Positions 11,840-23,697 of a stretch of 64,000 bases of DNA are shown here, one piece after another. The position numbers were made by a program, and so were the translations under genes. This stretch comes from Mermis nigrescens (Eukaryota > Nematoda > Enoplea > Mermithida > Mermithidae). The stretch is taken from positions 3,099,848 through 3,163,847 of the forward strand of contig JAVLUZ010000142.1 of assembly GCA_036768485.1 (NCBI GenBank), given 5' to 3'. Position 1 is the stretch's first letter; every line of letters starts with the position of its first letter. The notes below the pieces were generated by a model. It ran no database searches and was not told where the DNA came from. It worked only from the letters and a program-made list of their open reading frames with translations.

Positions 11840-12850
11840 CAGGGGCTTGTTCGTGCCAAAAAATTTACTAAGCAAATGACCTCTTTTTAAGTAACAGACT
11901 TTCAATGAGGACGTGGTGTGCTGAAAAATGATGAAATATATGAGATTTTGACAGGCAATGTTAAGATATTTTCTTATTAATTTTTTAAAAAATGTGGGCC
12001 GCAGTCCACAAAGTGATATGTTGTCAAAAATTATTAGGGACTTTTATGTAAAAAAATTTCAAAAATCAAAGGACCACTTTTTGAGTTACACATATTTAAA
12101 AAGAAATATGGTGTGCTGAGGAATACTCAAAATTAGCAATTTTTCTTATTAATTTTTTTTAAGAAATGTGAGCCGCAGTTCACAAAGTAACATGTTGTCA
12201 AAAATTATTAGGGACTTTTATGTAAGAAAATTTTAAAAAGAAACCAAAGGACCACTTGTTGAGTTGCACATATTTAAAAAGAACATGGTATGCTGAGGAA
12301 TGATCAGAATTAAACTATTTTTCTTATTAATTTCTTATAAAAATGTGGACCGCAGTTCACAAAGTAATATGTTGTTAAAAATTATTAGGGGCTTATCTGT
12401 AAAAAAAATTTTTTCAATCAAAGGACCATTTGTTGAGTTGCACATATTTAAAAGAACATGGTATGCTGAGGAATGATCAGAATTAAACTATTTTTCTTAT
12501 TAATTTCTTATAAAAATGTGGACCGCAGTTCACAAAGTAATATGTTGTTAAAAATTATTAGGGACTTATCTGTAAAAAAAATTTTTTTTAATCAAAGGAC
12601 CACTTATTGAGTTACACATATTTAAAAAGAAACATGGTGAGCTGCAGAATACTCAAAATTAGACTGTTTTTCTTATTAATTTTTAAAAAAAATGTGAGCC
12701 GCAGTTCACAAAGCAATTAATATGTTGTCAAAAATTATTAGGGACTTTTATGTAAGGAAATTTTTGAAAAACCAAAGGACCACTTGTTGAGTTGCACATA
12801 TTTAAAAAGAAGATGGTGTGCTGAGGAATGATCAGAATTAGACTATCTTG
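11840..12850 (+). repeat. Tandem array of ~175-bp units inside the left arm
   Basis: The gcag(t/tt)cacaaag block recurs at 12001, 12174, 12352, 12525 and 12701, a period of 173-178 bp. Each unit also carries 'aaaaattattagggact', 'caaaggaccac' and 'gagttacacatatttaaaa'. The matching right arm has only about one and a half units. Confidence 0.9.
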
Positions 12851-13139
12851 AAAGTGTCAAGATATTTTCTTTTTAAAATTCTTTGATATAAGTTTATTAG
12901 TTGGTTGTCATTTGCATTTCAGTACCGTATTAAGTGTTTTCGGAGAATTTTCGAGGAAAAAAATAAATATATATCATCTACTGTTTTAGCAACATACGTT
13001 TTAATGAAATGTTGTAAACTTTAAAATTATCAAATTGAAATAATTTTGAGTCAACACGTCAGTCTGTATTTCTGGTAAATTTATTCTTTTGGATCATCGT
13101 TCGCGTGAAGACCAAACATGGGCGTGGGGGGGGGTCTGG

Positions 13140-13412
13140 AGCATACGTGGGCAGCACCAAAATTCTGGTGGGGTGGAGGGGCTGCAAGATTTTTCAAATG
13201 TCAAAAATGGCCTTAAAAATGGTGGTATGGCGTAAAAAAACACCATTTTTCAACGTTTCTCATCGAGCACTATCCATTGGCATCAAAAAATTGCAAAAAA
13301 AAACAATAAAAAATTTCGAAAATTGAATTCTGGGGGGGGTATTTTGGTTTCTGGGAGGGGTATTTCAGTTTCTCGGGGGTTGCATACCCCCAAAGCCCCC
13401 ACGCCCAGGTGC
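13140..13412 (-). repeat. Dispersed repeat family B
   Basis: Starts cgtgggcagcaccaaaattc and contains aaaatggtggtatggcg, catcgagcactatccattgg and a G-rich run, ending cccccacgcccaggtg. It is inserted in the centre of the long inverted-repeat element. Confidence 0.8.
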
Positions 13413-13548
13413 TGTCTGGAGTGCGGATCCCTCGAGAATCTGGCGGACCTTCCAACCCAAATTCGATAGACTGCCAAGAATTGAATTTCTGGTGCTATTT
13501 TTCTCGATTTGCCCCTTCGTACCCGCAGAATTTTTCGGCTGCCCATGT
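13412..13548 (+). repeat. Dispersed repeat family C
   Basis: Contains 'ggatccctcgagaatctggcggacc', 'cccaaattcgatagac', 'aattgaatttctggtgc' and ends 'agaatttttcggctgcccat', as in copies near 17820, 18205, 36090 and 49540. Confidence 0.65.
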
Positions 13549-15429
13549 ATTACTTTGACACGTTACTAATGCATTTTAGTAAAAATTTCAAAGAAATAGA
13601 CATTTACAAGAAACGTAACATACTGAGAAACTTTTAATTTGAGCAGTTTTAACCAAAAATCGCTCGGTTTTTGCTTTTCTAAAATAAAATTTGTTAGTCT
13701 TTGAGATTTTACTACATTTTGAGCAGCAAGGAAAAAATTTGGTTGTCAATACAATGTTTTCTAAATGACTGAAATAAGTTCGTGCGTACTTCTTTAAGAA
13801 GGCAAATAAGAAAAAATTTTTTCTATCTTAAGTCGAAAATATTTTAAATTTGACCATTTCAAGCACATTAACTTCCTTAACGTCTATAAGTTACCCCCAT
13901 TATATTTTTTCCGTCTTTTTTATGAGAGCCTCTTACAATACCACCTCAACAACATCTCTCACACCGATAGCCAAATGTATAAGAGTAACAAGTAAAAATA
14001 GGAAATACATTGCCGCATTGCCTCACACAAGTCACAGCTCAAAATTTAACGATTTTCTGGTTACTCGACGTTTCATTTAACGTCTGTCGCTAAAATCGTG
14101 GGCATTATATTTTTCATTTTTTCTCATGAAGTTAGATGATGAGATTCAATAAGTTAATTGTAGTGTTTGACAACCATTTTTTATTAGAGAATTTTATTAA
14201 GAAAATGTCTTGACATTTTAAGTCAAACTAATCTAGTTTTGATTATTGCTCAGCAGATCATGTTTTCGTTTAATATGTGTAACTAAAAAAGTAGTCCTCT
14301 GATTTTTTGAATTTTTTATAAAGGTCCCTAATAGTTTTTTGACAGCATGGTCCACAATGTGAACTGCGGCCTACATTCTTAAAGAAGTAAGAAAGAAGTA
14401 TCTTGACATTGCCTGACAAAATCTCACAAATTTCATAACTTTTCAGTACACCACGTTCCCGTTTAAGGTCTGTTATTTAAAATGTGGCCATTTTTAATTA
14501 TAAATGTTTCATGTAATGTATAAGCTCACGATAACAGCCAACGCCTCGATGCATCATAAAAGATCGCCAAAATTTATTAATGGTACAATGTTGTGACATT
14601 CTGAGGCTAATTCGTCAAATTTCAGCCATTTCTTAGCTTACATGTTCCATTCGAACATCTATTGCTCAAAAAGTGATCTTTTTAATTTTTTATTTTCTTA
14701 TCATAGAAACCTCTAGTGATTATGATATGAACGAGGGCCCGCATATGGTATATGCGCTATATTGGAAAATCTCGAAAAAATTGCTGTCAAAATTGTTAAT
14801 GTTATATGTTTTGAAGCATATCAAAAAATATTAAAAGGATACTACAAAATGTAAAAATTATTCATCTCTCAAATAAAAAAGAATTACTGAATTTGATCGC
14901 AGTGATCCTGAGTTATGATGAAAAATGTGAGACCCTGTCAAATTTGACAAAAGCGGTGATTTTTGATAATTTACACTCATTTCACACAACGAATATTCGT
15001 TTTAAAGAAAACTAATTTGCACCATTAAACTCAGCGTCAAAAACTTCATAATATATGTCAAAATTAGGGGAGGTTAATATTTGACTTGTCTAACCTCGAG
15101 TCGAGTATTACAGAAAGTGACTCTAAGTACAACTAGAAAAAAAAATTTTTATCATGGATCAAGCTTTTGTGACTATTATATACATTTGTTTTAATATGAT
15201 TGAAATCAAGTTTAATTCATTAATTTTTTTTAATTTTTCATTTTCTAATATATTGAGCTCATTTAGAAACGCTAAAAACACCATGATTTTGTTTATCTAT
15301 TGACATATCTGACTTCAAACTTTTAGTCAACTATATTTTCAAAAGGCCAGTTATGTGCCTGCGTGGGTGACTATTAATAATAAACTTAAATTAGTGTGAT
15401 TTAGAAATCAACGTCCTCTTACCAATGTC

Positions 15430-15785
15430 AAGTATGGGAATTCTGGGGGGTCAGGTTTAAAAATTTTTTCAAGTGCTATTTTGGGCTAAAAAACCATGTG
15501 TTCACGTAAAAAACCTGTTTTTTGACGTTTCGGTAAATGCTCTCTTTTTAGAACATAAAAAAATATTCTCGAAGAAAAATTAGAAAATTTGATTAAACTA
15601 AACGAAATATTGTCGAAAAAATGTGTGATGCAAAGCACTGAAAATTTGAGACTTTTGAGCTACACATGAGCTAAAAACGCATAAAAATTTAAAGTTTTTA
15701 CAATTTTTACGAAAAATCGACCATTGTGGTGGGTCGCAGCCATTTAGCTGGGGTAAGTAGCCATTCTAGGGCTCCCCAAGAAGAC
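15430..15785 (+). repeat. Dispersed repeat family D
   Basis: It starts tatgggaattctggggggtc and runs through 'ttttgggctaaaaaacc', 'tttttgacgtttcggtaaatgctc', 'aaagcactgaaaatttgagac', ending with 'gtagccattctagggctcccc'. Confidence 0.7.
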
Positions 15786-15969
15786 ATATGCCTCTTACTC
15801 ACTGAATGAGTCCTTTTAAAAAAGATCAGTCGAATATTGTATAGGTGATATAATTCTAATCACAAATTTTCATTACAATTAGTGGGCAATCATTTTGAGG
15901 TTGGCATCAGTATCTAGCATACGTATTCACAATCGTAGAACTGTAAGCAGAGCGGACGCATGTGGACCA

Positions 15970-16240
15970 CACCTGGGCGGGGGGGGTTCGGGGGTATGCA
16001 CCCCCCAGAAACCAAAAATTCCCCCCAGAAATCAAAATATTCCCCCATTATTCAAGTTTTAAATTTTTTTTTCGTTTTTTCGCAATTTTTTGATGCCAAT
16101 GGATAGTGCTTGATGGGAAACGTCGAAAAATGGTGTTTTTATCGCCATACCACCATTTTTAAGGCCATGTTTTGACTTTCAAAGAATCTTGCAACCCCCC
16201 CCTCCCAGAATTTTCTTGCTGCCCACGTATGATGTGGACG
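15970..16240 (+). repeat. Dispersed repeat family B
   Basis: Forward copy: cacacctgggcggggggg, 'ccccccagaaaccaaaaatt', 'ttgatgccaatggatagtgc', 'gccataccaccatttttaagg', ending 'cttgctgcccacgtatg'. Confidence 0.85.
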
Positions 16241-16513
16241 TCCAAAATTCCATCTGCTTTCCTGAAATCGCAGATGCATGCACAGCCGGTCGTCAACCAG
16301 TCTAGGCTTAACCTACGAGCCTTTACCGATAAAGGCACCAAAAACAGTCAGTTATTACTAAAATAACGTAAATACTAAACCAATTCACAGATAAAGTCAA
16401 TTACTAGCGCTTTTACAGAAAACATTCAATTTTTATCAATGTCGGCCTTGATTTCGCCAGGAAATTTTTTCTTCTATGTTGAGCCCAGTCTTCTTACTCC
16501 ATGTGCACGTCTG

Positions 16514-16643
16514 TAGTCTGTTTCATACAAGTTTGGTCAGTTGCACTTATAGCATTGATTTGATAATGATTATCGTAACTTTCGGCTTACTGTCGGTGAA
16601 AATACTTAAAATTTATGCACGAAGTTATGTGAAACAGACCATA
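16514..16643 (-). mobile_element. 'TAGTCTGTTTCA' MITE
   Basis: Inverted ends tagtctgtttcatac / gtgaaacagaccata lie about 130 bp apart. Internal 'tatagcattgat..cgtaactttcggcttactgtcgg' is the reverse complement of the copies at 40485-40652 and 42488-42646. TA at the ends suggests a Tc1/mariner-type target. Confidence 0.8.
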
Positions 16644-17109
16644 ATCTCCCCAACCAGGTGAGCACATTGGGGTGGGTCTAGACCAGATATGAACGTAAAG
16701 AAGCCGGATTTAAAGGCATACACTAAAAGGATAAACAGTAAAATTTTCGGGGGAAATAAGGCAAGATGCGATCAATAAAGGACAAAAATAAAAGCTTTTT
16801 CGCAAAAGGCATGAAATCGGCAATAAAACGTAAACTATTATAGTTTTTATGTATGTAATTTTAATATTGGACTACTTCAGCTCAAAAAGCTCTCTGATTG
16901 ACCCAACGACTGGGCTGACCCAACGCCATGTTGTACATGGTCCAGATTCTAGACCCTCTAGGAAATAAGGCGTAAAGTTTTATTACTAATATGAATAGAT
17001 ATGGTAAAATTGAGGAATGTGGAAAAAAATTTATTTAAAAAGTTCTTAAATTGACCAAAAACTATGGAAACTTATGTACATGCTATTTTGGTAATAACAT
17101 CAGGTTTTG

Positions 17110-17500
17110 AGATCATTTTGGGCCAAAAAAGCTCACAGACTACCCCCCCTCAGGTTGGTTGACCCCTTCCCCAGATCGACCATGCTTTGTGTCTATAGTT
17201 CCAAACCATTGACGCACATGGCCGATCTGGAGTGGGGGTCAGCCAGTCTGAGAGGGATCTAAAATTGAGCTTTTTCGGGCTAAAATGATCTCAAAAACTG
17301 ATATAAGCATTAAAATAACGTTAAAACTACATTATTACACAATTTCTGGTCGATTTTAAGCATTTGAAGGAATTTTTAATTTTCATCCGTTTTTGGCCTT
17401 CATTTTGTCTCATTTTCCCCACAAATTTTCCATTTTTGTTATTCTGGCATGAGAAAGGTCAGGACCTCCTAAACCCCCTCCCCACGTGCATGTCTGGTCC
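17110..17500 (+). repeat. Dispersed repeat family A (first of a pair)
   Basis: Contains 'gagctttttcgggctaaaatgatctcaaaaactg', 'attacacaatttctggtcgatttt' and 'ttcattttgtctcattttcccc', ending 'ccccacgtgcatgtctggt'. It is followed directly by a second copy. Confidence 0.75.
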
Positions 17501-17504
17501 CCAC

Positions 17505-17815
17505 CACAGATGCACAGCGTAGGGATCTGGGGGAGGGGAGAGCGGGTCAGCCGGTCTGTGGGGGGAAGGCAAGAATTGAGCGCTTTTTGGGCCAAAATGA
17601 CCTCAAAAACTGGTATAAGCGCTAAAATATCGGTAAAAATACGTTATTACATAGTTTCTAGTGAATTTAAGCCACTTTTGAAGAAAATTTTCATTTCTCA
17701 TATATGTATTTTTGACCTTCATTTTGCCCGTTTTCCCCAAAAAAATTTCCCTTCTTCCATTGTGGGGGCCTTACCCCAAAACCTCCCCACATGCATGTCT
17801 GGTACAACCAAACGT
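17505..17815 (+). repeat. Dispersed repeat family A (second of a pair)
   Basis: It repeats the same order of blocks as the preceding copy, from 'gatgcacagcgtagggatctgg' through 'gggccaaaatgacctc' to 'ccccacatgcatgtctggt'. The two copies sit head to tail. Confidence 0.75.
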
Positions 17816-17824
17816 GGGCGTGGG

Positions 17825-18610
17825 GGATTTGGGGAGTTTAGACCCCCGAGAATCCGATAGACCCCCAAAATCGACAAACCTACAGAATTGAATTTTAGCT
17901 TATTTTTTAGGATTTTCGCCACCATCCAGATTGTCCTCCCCCAGAATTTGGCTGCTGCCCATTTATGATCTCACCAACCCACTGTCCACTGTCAGCTTAG
18001 CAGTGTTTTTAATTGCACTAAACATTACAGCTCATTAAGAATGGCATTCAAGTGCTCTAATAAGTATTAAGTTGACGGGATTTCCAATAAAACATTCAAA
18101 CATAATATATTCATATTTAGCACAAATCATAGATTATCTATTGTCTTCTATTTACCTTCTGAATAGGTAAACGCGTTTAGTATTCAGGAAGTTGCGCGTA
18201 GCCACAAGATGTATTCCCTCCTCCGAGAATCCGGTAGACCCCCAAAATCAATAGACCTCCAGAATTGAATTTTAGCATCTTTTTTAGGATTTTTGCCACC
18301 ATCTAGATTGTTCTCCCAAGAATTCGGCTGCTGCCCATATATGATCCCACTCAACCCACTGTCCAACGTTAGCTTAACAGTGTTTTTAATTGCACTAAAC
18401 GTTACAGCTCATTAAGAATGGCATTTAAGTGCGCTAATTGGTATTAAGTTTGGTGGGATTTATAATAAAACATTCAACCTACGTACATACATAATAATAT
18501 ATGAACATAATATATTTTTATTTAGCACAAATTATAGATTATCTACTGTTTTCTATTTACGTTCTGAATAGGTCAAGGCATCGAGTATTCAGGAAGTTGC
18601 GCATATCCAC
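17825..18610 (+). repeat. Tandem duplication of a ~385-bp unit containing family C
   Basis: Both units start in 'gagaatccg(a/g)tagacccccaaaatc', pass 'ggctgctgcccat', 'acccactgtcca', 'ttttaattgcactaaac', 'tagcacaaat(c/t)atagattatct' and end near 'attcaggaagttgcgc'. The units begin at about 17825 and 18210. Confidence 0.85.
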
Positions 18611-18719
18611 GAAATGCAAGAAAAATTTTCATTGCACCATCAATGTGAAGAAAATAAGATTCTTCCAAGTACGACATGAAGAATGCACAATAGCTTTATA
18701 ACGTGTTTATTTCGTTTGC

Positions 18720-19270
18720 ATAATCTGGACGGAAATTTTTTTGGGATTTTTGCCGAAAAACACGCCAAAAAGTCTTAAAATTAATCTAGCTAGTCTTGCC
18801 CAAAAAGGTCATCGCATCCGTATAGGTCGCGCTATTTTCATTAGCACGAGGCCTTTCAATAGTGTGGTGCTGAAAAACCCGTGGTGGGAAGCCATATTTT
18901 TCTATTTTCCCCCATTTTTAAGCATAAATTATTGAAATTTTTGGCACTTATAGCGTCAAATGCTTTAGTTTCGAAGTGCACTAATACAGGAATTAGCGAA
19001 TTCAAGCAAACGTCTTTCTGTCAGAACTTAATTAATTTTCCGGCGTCCCGCGTCGAATTTAGGTTGTATTCAAACAAATCCTAGCCCGTTTTTTGCACAA
19101 AATTGCTTAATGACTTCTTTCGGAAAATTGTGCACTATAAATCATTTAAGAGCAGACAATGCAAAACGGCGAAAAAATGCTATTTCGTATGTGTATAGGA
19201 TATTTTTGGACCTATTCTTGACTGTTTCACCGCCCCCTTTCGAAATACCAAGACCGGCCAAAATAATTTT
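18720..19270 (+). repeat. Degenerate family E-like block
   Basis: Contains the family E signatures 'ggcgtcccgcgtcgaattt', 'ggaaaattgtgc', 'cggcgaaaaaatgctatttcg' and 'tggacctattcttgactgttt'. Termini are not preserved. Confidence 0.45.
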
Positions 19271-19489
19271 GAATTAAGTGAGACACAGAAAGTGGAAAAT
19301 GCTATTTTGAGTGCGAATAGCAAAATTTCGGATTATTTTTGACTATTTGGGGGGGGGCGGGATATCGTCTCATTGGAAAAATCATGAATTCGCTATTGCT
19401 TTTGGCGAGTTTGCATGCTTTTCGAATTTTGGGGGTCCGACCCACCCACTTCTAGACCCCCACGTCCTTGTACAATCGCAACGCAACCA

Positions 19490-19720
19490 TAGGTGCAAAA
19501 GCAATACCGGTCTGCGGGTCAGTCCATCTAAGATTAGTCGGAGTTTTTGAGCTGCAGCAACTTTATTGACAATTTCTGGTCAATTTCTTACCCTTTTACT
19601 ATAAAATATTTTTATTTTTGACCACGCAGTGACCGTAATTTGTTTTATTTTTCCAATAAAACTTTCTCTGTCGTTTTAAAAGCTTCAGCCAGTACCCCAA
19701 AGTGCAAGTTTGGTCCCGCC
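19490..19720 (+). repeat. Diverged family A repeat
   Basis: 'gcgggtcagtccatctaagat', 'tttttgagctgcag', 'ttgacaatttctggtcaatttct' and a 'ccccaaagtgcaagtttggt' end identify a decayed family A copy. Confidence 0.45.
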
Positions 19721-19724
19721 CGAC

Positions 19725-21175
19725 GCATCAAAATCAAAGTATTCCAAAAATGATAAAAAATTCAGAAAGTGTGCATGATTAAATACAGAGTTTCAGTACT
19801 TTCATGTGTACGCACGGTACGGTCTAAACATTCTTTCTTGGTTGCCTACGCGCAGAATGTTTCAAGGTGAACTAGTCAATAAGTTTTACGGTGTACATAT
19901 TTTTACCTGCAAACTTTAGAACGTTGGCGATTCTGAAATTTTTGTTTCCGAAGCCTGTTTGTTACACGCGAATTAAATTTGGAATTTGTTTACTGTATGC
20001 GCATGCAAGTAATATTTGAAGATTAAACAGTAGGTGGGGTACATACCTAAGACAGTTAGTGTTTCAGGTTTGGAAAATGGTGCCTCTCACTTTTATGCGG
20101 CCTGGATTTACTGGCGCATGCAGCCACATAAACTTGTTCCATGCATAGCGATATCCAATTCGTTTTTTAACGTCCGATTTGCTGCGGCGAGCTCAAGTTT
20201 TTTTACCATTAACATGCCGCGAAAAAATCGATGATTAATAATCCGTTTCCGGTACTACTACTTTAGATTTAACGCACGATATCAAACGAATTGTGTGAGA
20301 GATGCTGCAACAGCTTTACATAATGCTCAGCGTGGATTATTCACATGCTTTTTAAGTCCTACGTCCTGTAATTAAAAGTCTGGACATCTTAATAACAGCA
20401 TGGGCATTATTGTTTACTTTTGTTTGCACGGTTACTTATCCGCTTCAGTATTTGTTCAATTGTATCTTTGGCTCTTAGAAACTTACTTCATGGAAAATTT
20501 CGACGTTTTTATCGCTCACGGTAGCGAAATTCAATGAGATGCATCGCTTCCATTCTATTAAACATTAGCTGTGCGGGAACTGTACGGCTAAGCGCTTGTT
20601 CAATTACAAATACGAGTAAAGAACACAATAATGTGCAAATTTTTGACAACGCCGTCAAAACGTCGGTCAGATTTCTTATTTAATCGAAACACTACGTTTT
20701 ATCACATTTTTAGCCCAATATAAATGTGGTTTATGGAAATTTTGAAAGTATTTTCTATGGTATCTTCACTCATCGCTGATATTTTAATTGATCCTTGCAT
20801 CGTTTGCGTGAAAAACGACGTACTTAACTTCATTTTTGTCCCCTGATTAACCGATTGAACGGCAAAGATTAGGGTTTCAGGTCCCCAAGTGATGTACATT
20901 TTTGAAAAGATAAGAATGTTGTTAAAATCAACATATTATTCAGAACTTTTCAGAATTTCATTTTGTAGAATTGAAACAATTTAAAAGCTTTATAATCATT
21001 TTAATGCATTTTTGGATTGGTGCTTTGTGAGAACATGTTGGCACGGCATGTTCCCTGCGTAAACAGAATTGAGAGCTAGGATGCCTCGGAGGCTCAGGTA
21101 CAAAGGTACTTACATGCACAGGGTACCTACCTATAACTAGTGAAAGCAAGATCAACGAAGTTTTAAATACATAGC
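19725..21175. other. Stretch with no recognised feature
   Basis: Mixed AT-rich sequence with a few CpG-containing segments. Short open frames (for example 20034-20234 and 20958-21200) match nothing recognisable. No strong inverted or tandem repeat was found by eye. Confidence 0.3.
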
Positions 21176-21187
21176 TTTGTTCAGGAC

Positions 21188-21375
21188 GGTGAGCCGACAT
21201 TAGAGCGCCGACATTAGAGCGCCGACATTAGAGCGCAGCGACATTAGAGCGTAGCGACATTAGAGCGCAGCGACATTAGAGCGCAACAACATTAGAGCGC
21301 AACGGCATTAGAGCGCAGCGACACTAGAGCGCGCGACATTAGAGCGCGCGACATTAGAGCGCAGCCGTAATAGAT
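21188..21375 (+). repeat. Left arm satellite (gacattagagcgc units)
   Basis: About twelve tandem units of 13-16 bp with the core acattagagcgc, varying in the short spacer (cg, agcg, aacg). It is inverted relative to the array at 25255-25476. Confidence 0.95.
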
Positions 21376-21745
21376 GTCTTTCACTAACTTTACAAAACTT
21401 TTATGCTAATAAATGGAATAATTCACCGGTTAAAGCTTCACGGACAAAACGAGCATGCCTTTGAAAAAAGTCCTACTGTATCTTACACTCGAGACAATTT
21501 GCAATGATTCATATACTTTCCGATACCTAAGCATGAATATCTCGGTATCAGGTAATGATAAATGCATGCGGTTTCTTTTGTTTTGTAAAGCAATGAACAG
21601 ACTCTTGAATTTTTTCCTTACTTTCTGGTTGAGTTGTACACTGGTTGAATAAGTGGATGTACGAAAGTAGAAATTTTGACTTTTTATTTACCTTTGGAAA
21701 AAGGACAGTTACTTTTGAAGCAGTAAGTTCTGTGTAACGCCATTA

Positions 21746-21902
21746 TACCCTTTTCACACGCATTCACTGTAAGTTGTTCAAATCAAGCGTGAAATTTATT
21801 GCTGCAGTAAAGAATCATAAAACTGCAGTAAATAAGCAAAAGATCAAAATTTGTGTAAACTGATTCTGAATTTCTGTGTCAAGAAAACAAGTGAAAAGGG
21901 TA
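21746..21902. mobile_element. 157-bp MITE with TA target duplication
   Basis: Inverted ends tacccttttcac / gtgaaaagggta are flanked by TA (21744-21745 and 21903-21904). This is typical of small Tc1/mariner-mobilised elements. It is inserted in the left interior of the outer foldback. Confidence 0.8.
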
Positions 21903-22472
21903 TAGTTCAATGAGAAAGTGCATGAAAAGCTACAAAATAATGTCCTGAAATGACACCCTTACTACCATAGTTTTAGAGCTGTAGGTGTTAGAACACAGAT
22001 CAGTCTACGCCATTCCACGGAAGATGTTTAAATTAACGTCAAAATTTTTTACATAAGTACATAGCCGTGCTTAGGGGGAGCGAACTGTGCGGCCGCACAG
22101 GGCCGCTAAAATTAAGGGCCGCGAAAGAAGTTGTAGTGCATACCGTATAGAATTCATTTTTTGGCGGCTCTCAAACAATAATTCGATACATACGTTCAAA
22201 AGGATCGATTTTTAGCTGTTCTAATGCAAACCGCAGTTTAAAATCTTTACATTGCATTTTTCAGAGAATGCTGACTAAGCTATAGATACTTGATCTCAAG
22301 ATTTACGTTCCGTTCAGTGAAATAGGTATAAGTTCGTACGTAAAACACGTACCTATACAGCGTGTATGTCACCGATACTCATGCATTTAGCGCACATGGA
22401 GAAATGGCGTTTTGAGAACAAGGCAGCAGATTTTGGCCATAAATGATATGCGTGCCTGAATAAAAGCGTGTG

Positions 22473-23697
22473 CGGAAAATTGCTCGCCAACAATTGCTCG
22501 CCCGGCAATTGCTCGCCCAGCAATTGCTCGCCCGGCAATGCTCTCCCGGCAATTGCTCGCCCAGAAATTGCTCGCCCAACGATTGCTCGCTCAGCAATTG
22601 CTCGCCAAATGATTGCTCGATGAACAATTGCTCGCCTAACAATTGCTCGCCAATCACCAACAATTGCTAGCCGAACGAATACTTGCTGAGCGATTGCTCG
22701 CCAGTGATTTGATCACATGGGAATCGCTCCCTAAGCATTGTTGCTTCTCATTTCTTTGAATCAGTAATTGTCATTCTATATCGGAATCATATACGCTATA
22801 AAGATGGAACTGTGTTCCTTCCAAAAATCGACCGTCCCCGGATCTAGTAATCATCCGGTTAGTTCTGCTGTGATCGGAAAAATTTCCGACTTGGATTACT
22901 TTGCTTCAATGATCAGCTTGTAACTGATAGAACGAATTAAAAAAAACTTAAAAATGCATTTCTCGACTAATCACAGGTGATTGGCGAGCAATCGTCTGGC
23001 GGTGGCGAGCACCTGTCGACTTTATTGAGTGCATTAAAACTGAAAATCAAGATTAAAAGGAATTAAAAATCATTTTAGTACACTAAAAATGAATACTTCT
23101 AAATTGAAAGAAATAAAAAAATATATGAAAAAAATAAAAACTAAATTAAAAAAATACAAAAACGAAACAATCAGTGCAACATCATGTATGTATGCAACAT
23201 CACAGCAGTACTGAATTGTACTTAATCATACCATTTTGTTCAGACCATAATAAAACAACATAATATTACAAGGTCAAACAACATAATATTACAAGATCCG
23301 GGGAAGGTCGATTTTTGGAGTTAACTCACCTTCCATTTTTATAGCGTATATGATTCCGATATAGAATGACAATTGCTGATTCAAATAAATGAGAAGCAAC
23401 AATGCTTGTGATCAATTCACTGGCGAGCAATTGCTCAGCAAGTAATCGTATGGCTACCAATCATTAATGATCGGCGAGCAATTATTGGGCTAGCAATTGC
23501 TGAGCGAGCGATTGCTGGGCGAGCAATTGCAGGGCGAGCAATAGGTGGGCGAGCAATTGCTGGGCGAGAAATTGCTAGGTGATCAATTGCTGGGCGAGCA
23601 ATTGCTGGGCGAGCAATTGCTAGGCGAGCAATTGCTGGGCGAGCAATTGCTGGGCGAGCAATTGCTTGGCGAGCAATTGTTGGCGAGAAATTTTTCG
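22473..23697. mobile_element. Inner foldback element with 'aattgctcgcc' arms
   Basis: The left arm (22473-22840) starts with an array of 13-15-bp units, caattgctcgccc. It continues into a non-repetitive stretch including 'gacaattac'-type sequence, 'cggaatcatatacgctat' and 'aaaaatcgacc'. The right arm (23285-23697) is the inverted copy in reverse order. The middle (22841-23284) is AT-rich and unique. No target duplication is visible. Long open frames on both strands result from the stop-free tandem unit and are not genes. Confidence 0.9.

Larger units (their letters stand above)
11230..15070. mobile_element. 3.8-kb long inverted-repeat element
   Basis: The left arm (11230-12880) and right arm (14165-15070) are inverted copies. 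Both carry the ctgagtttaatggtg block near the outer end, 'gtcaaatttgaca', and the 'catatgcgggccctc' block (about 11575 and 14735). The arms are diverged by many substitutions. No transposase frame is visible. The centre holds unique sequence plus inserted family B and C repeats. Confidence 0.85.

Noticed and set aside
22379..22670. Long frames on both strands with repeating GEQL / SPNNC-like words
   Set aside because: They come from the stop-free ~14-bp tandem unit of the inner foldback arm and change frame with each unit. There is no gene evidence.
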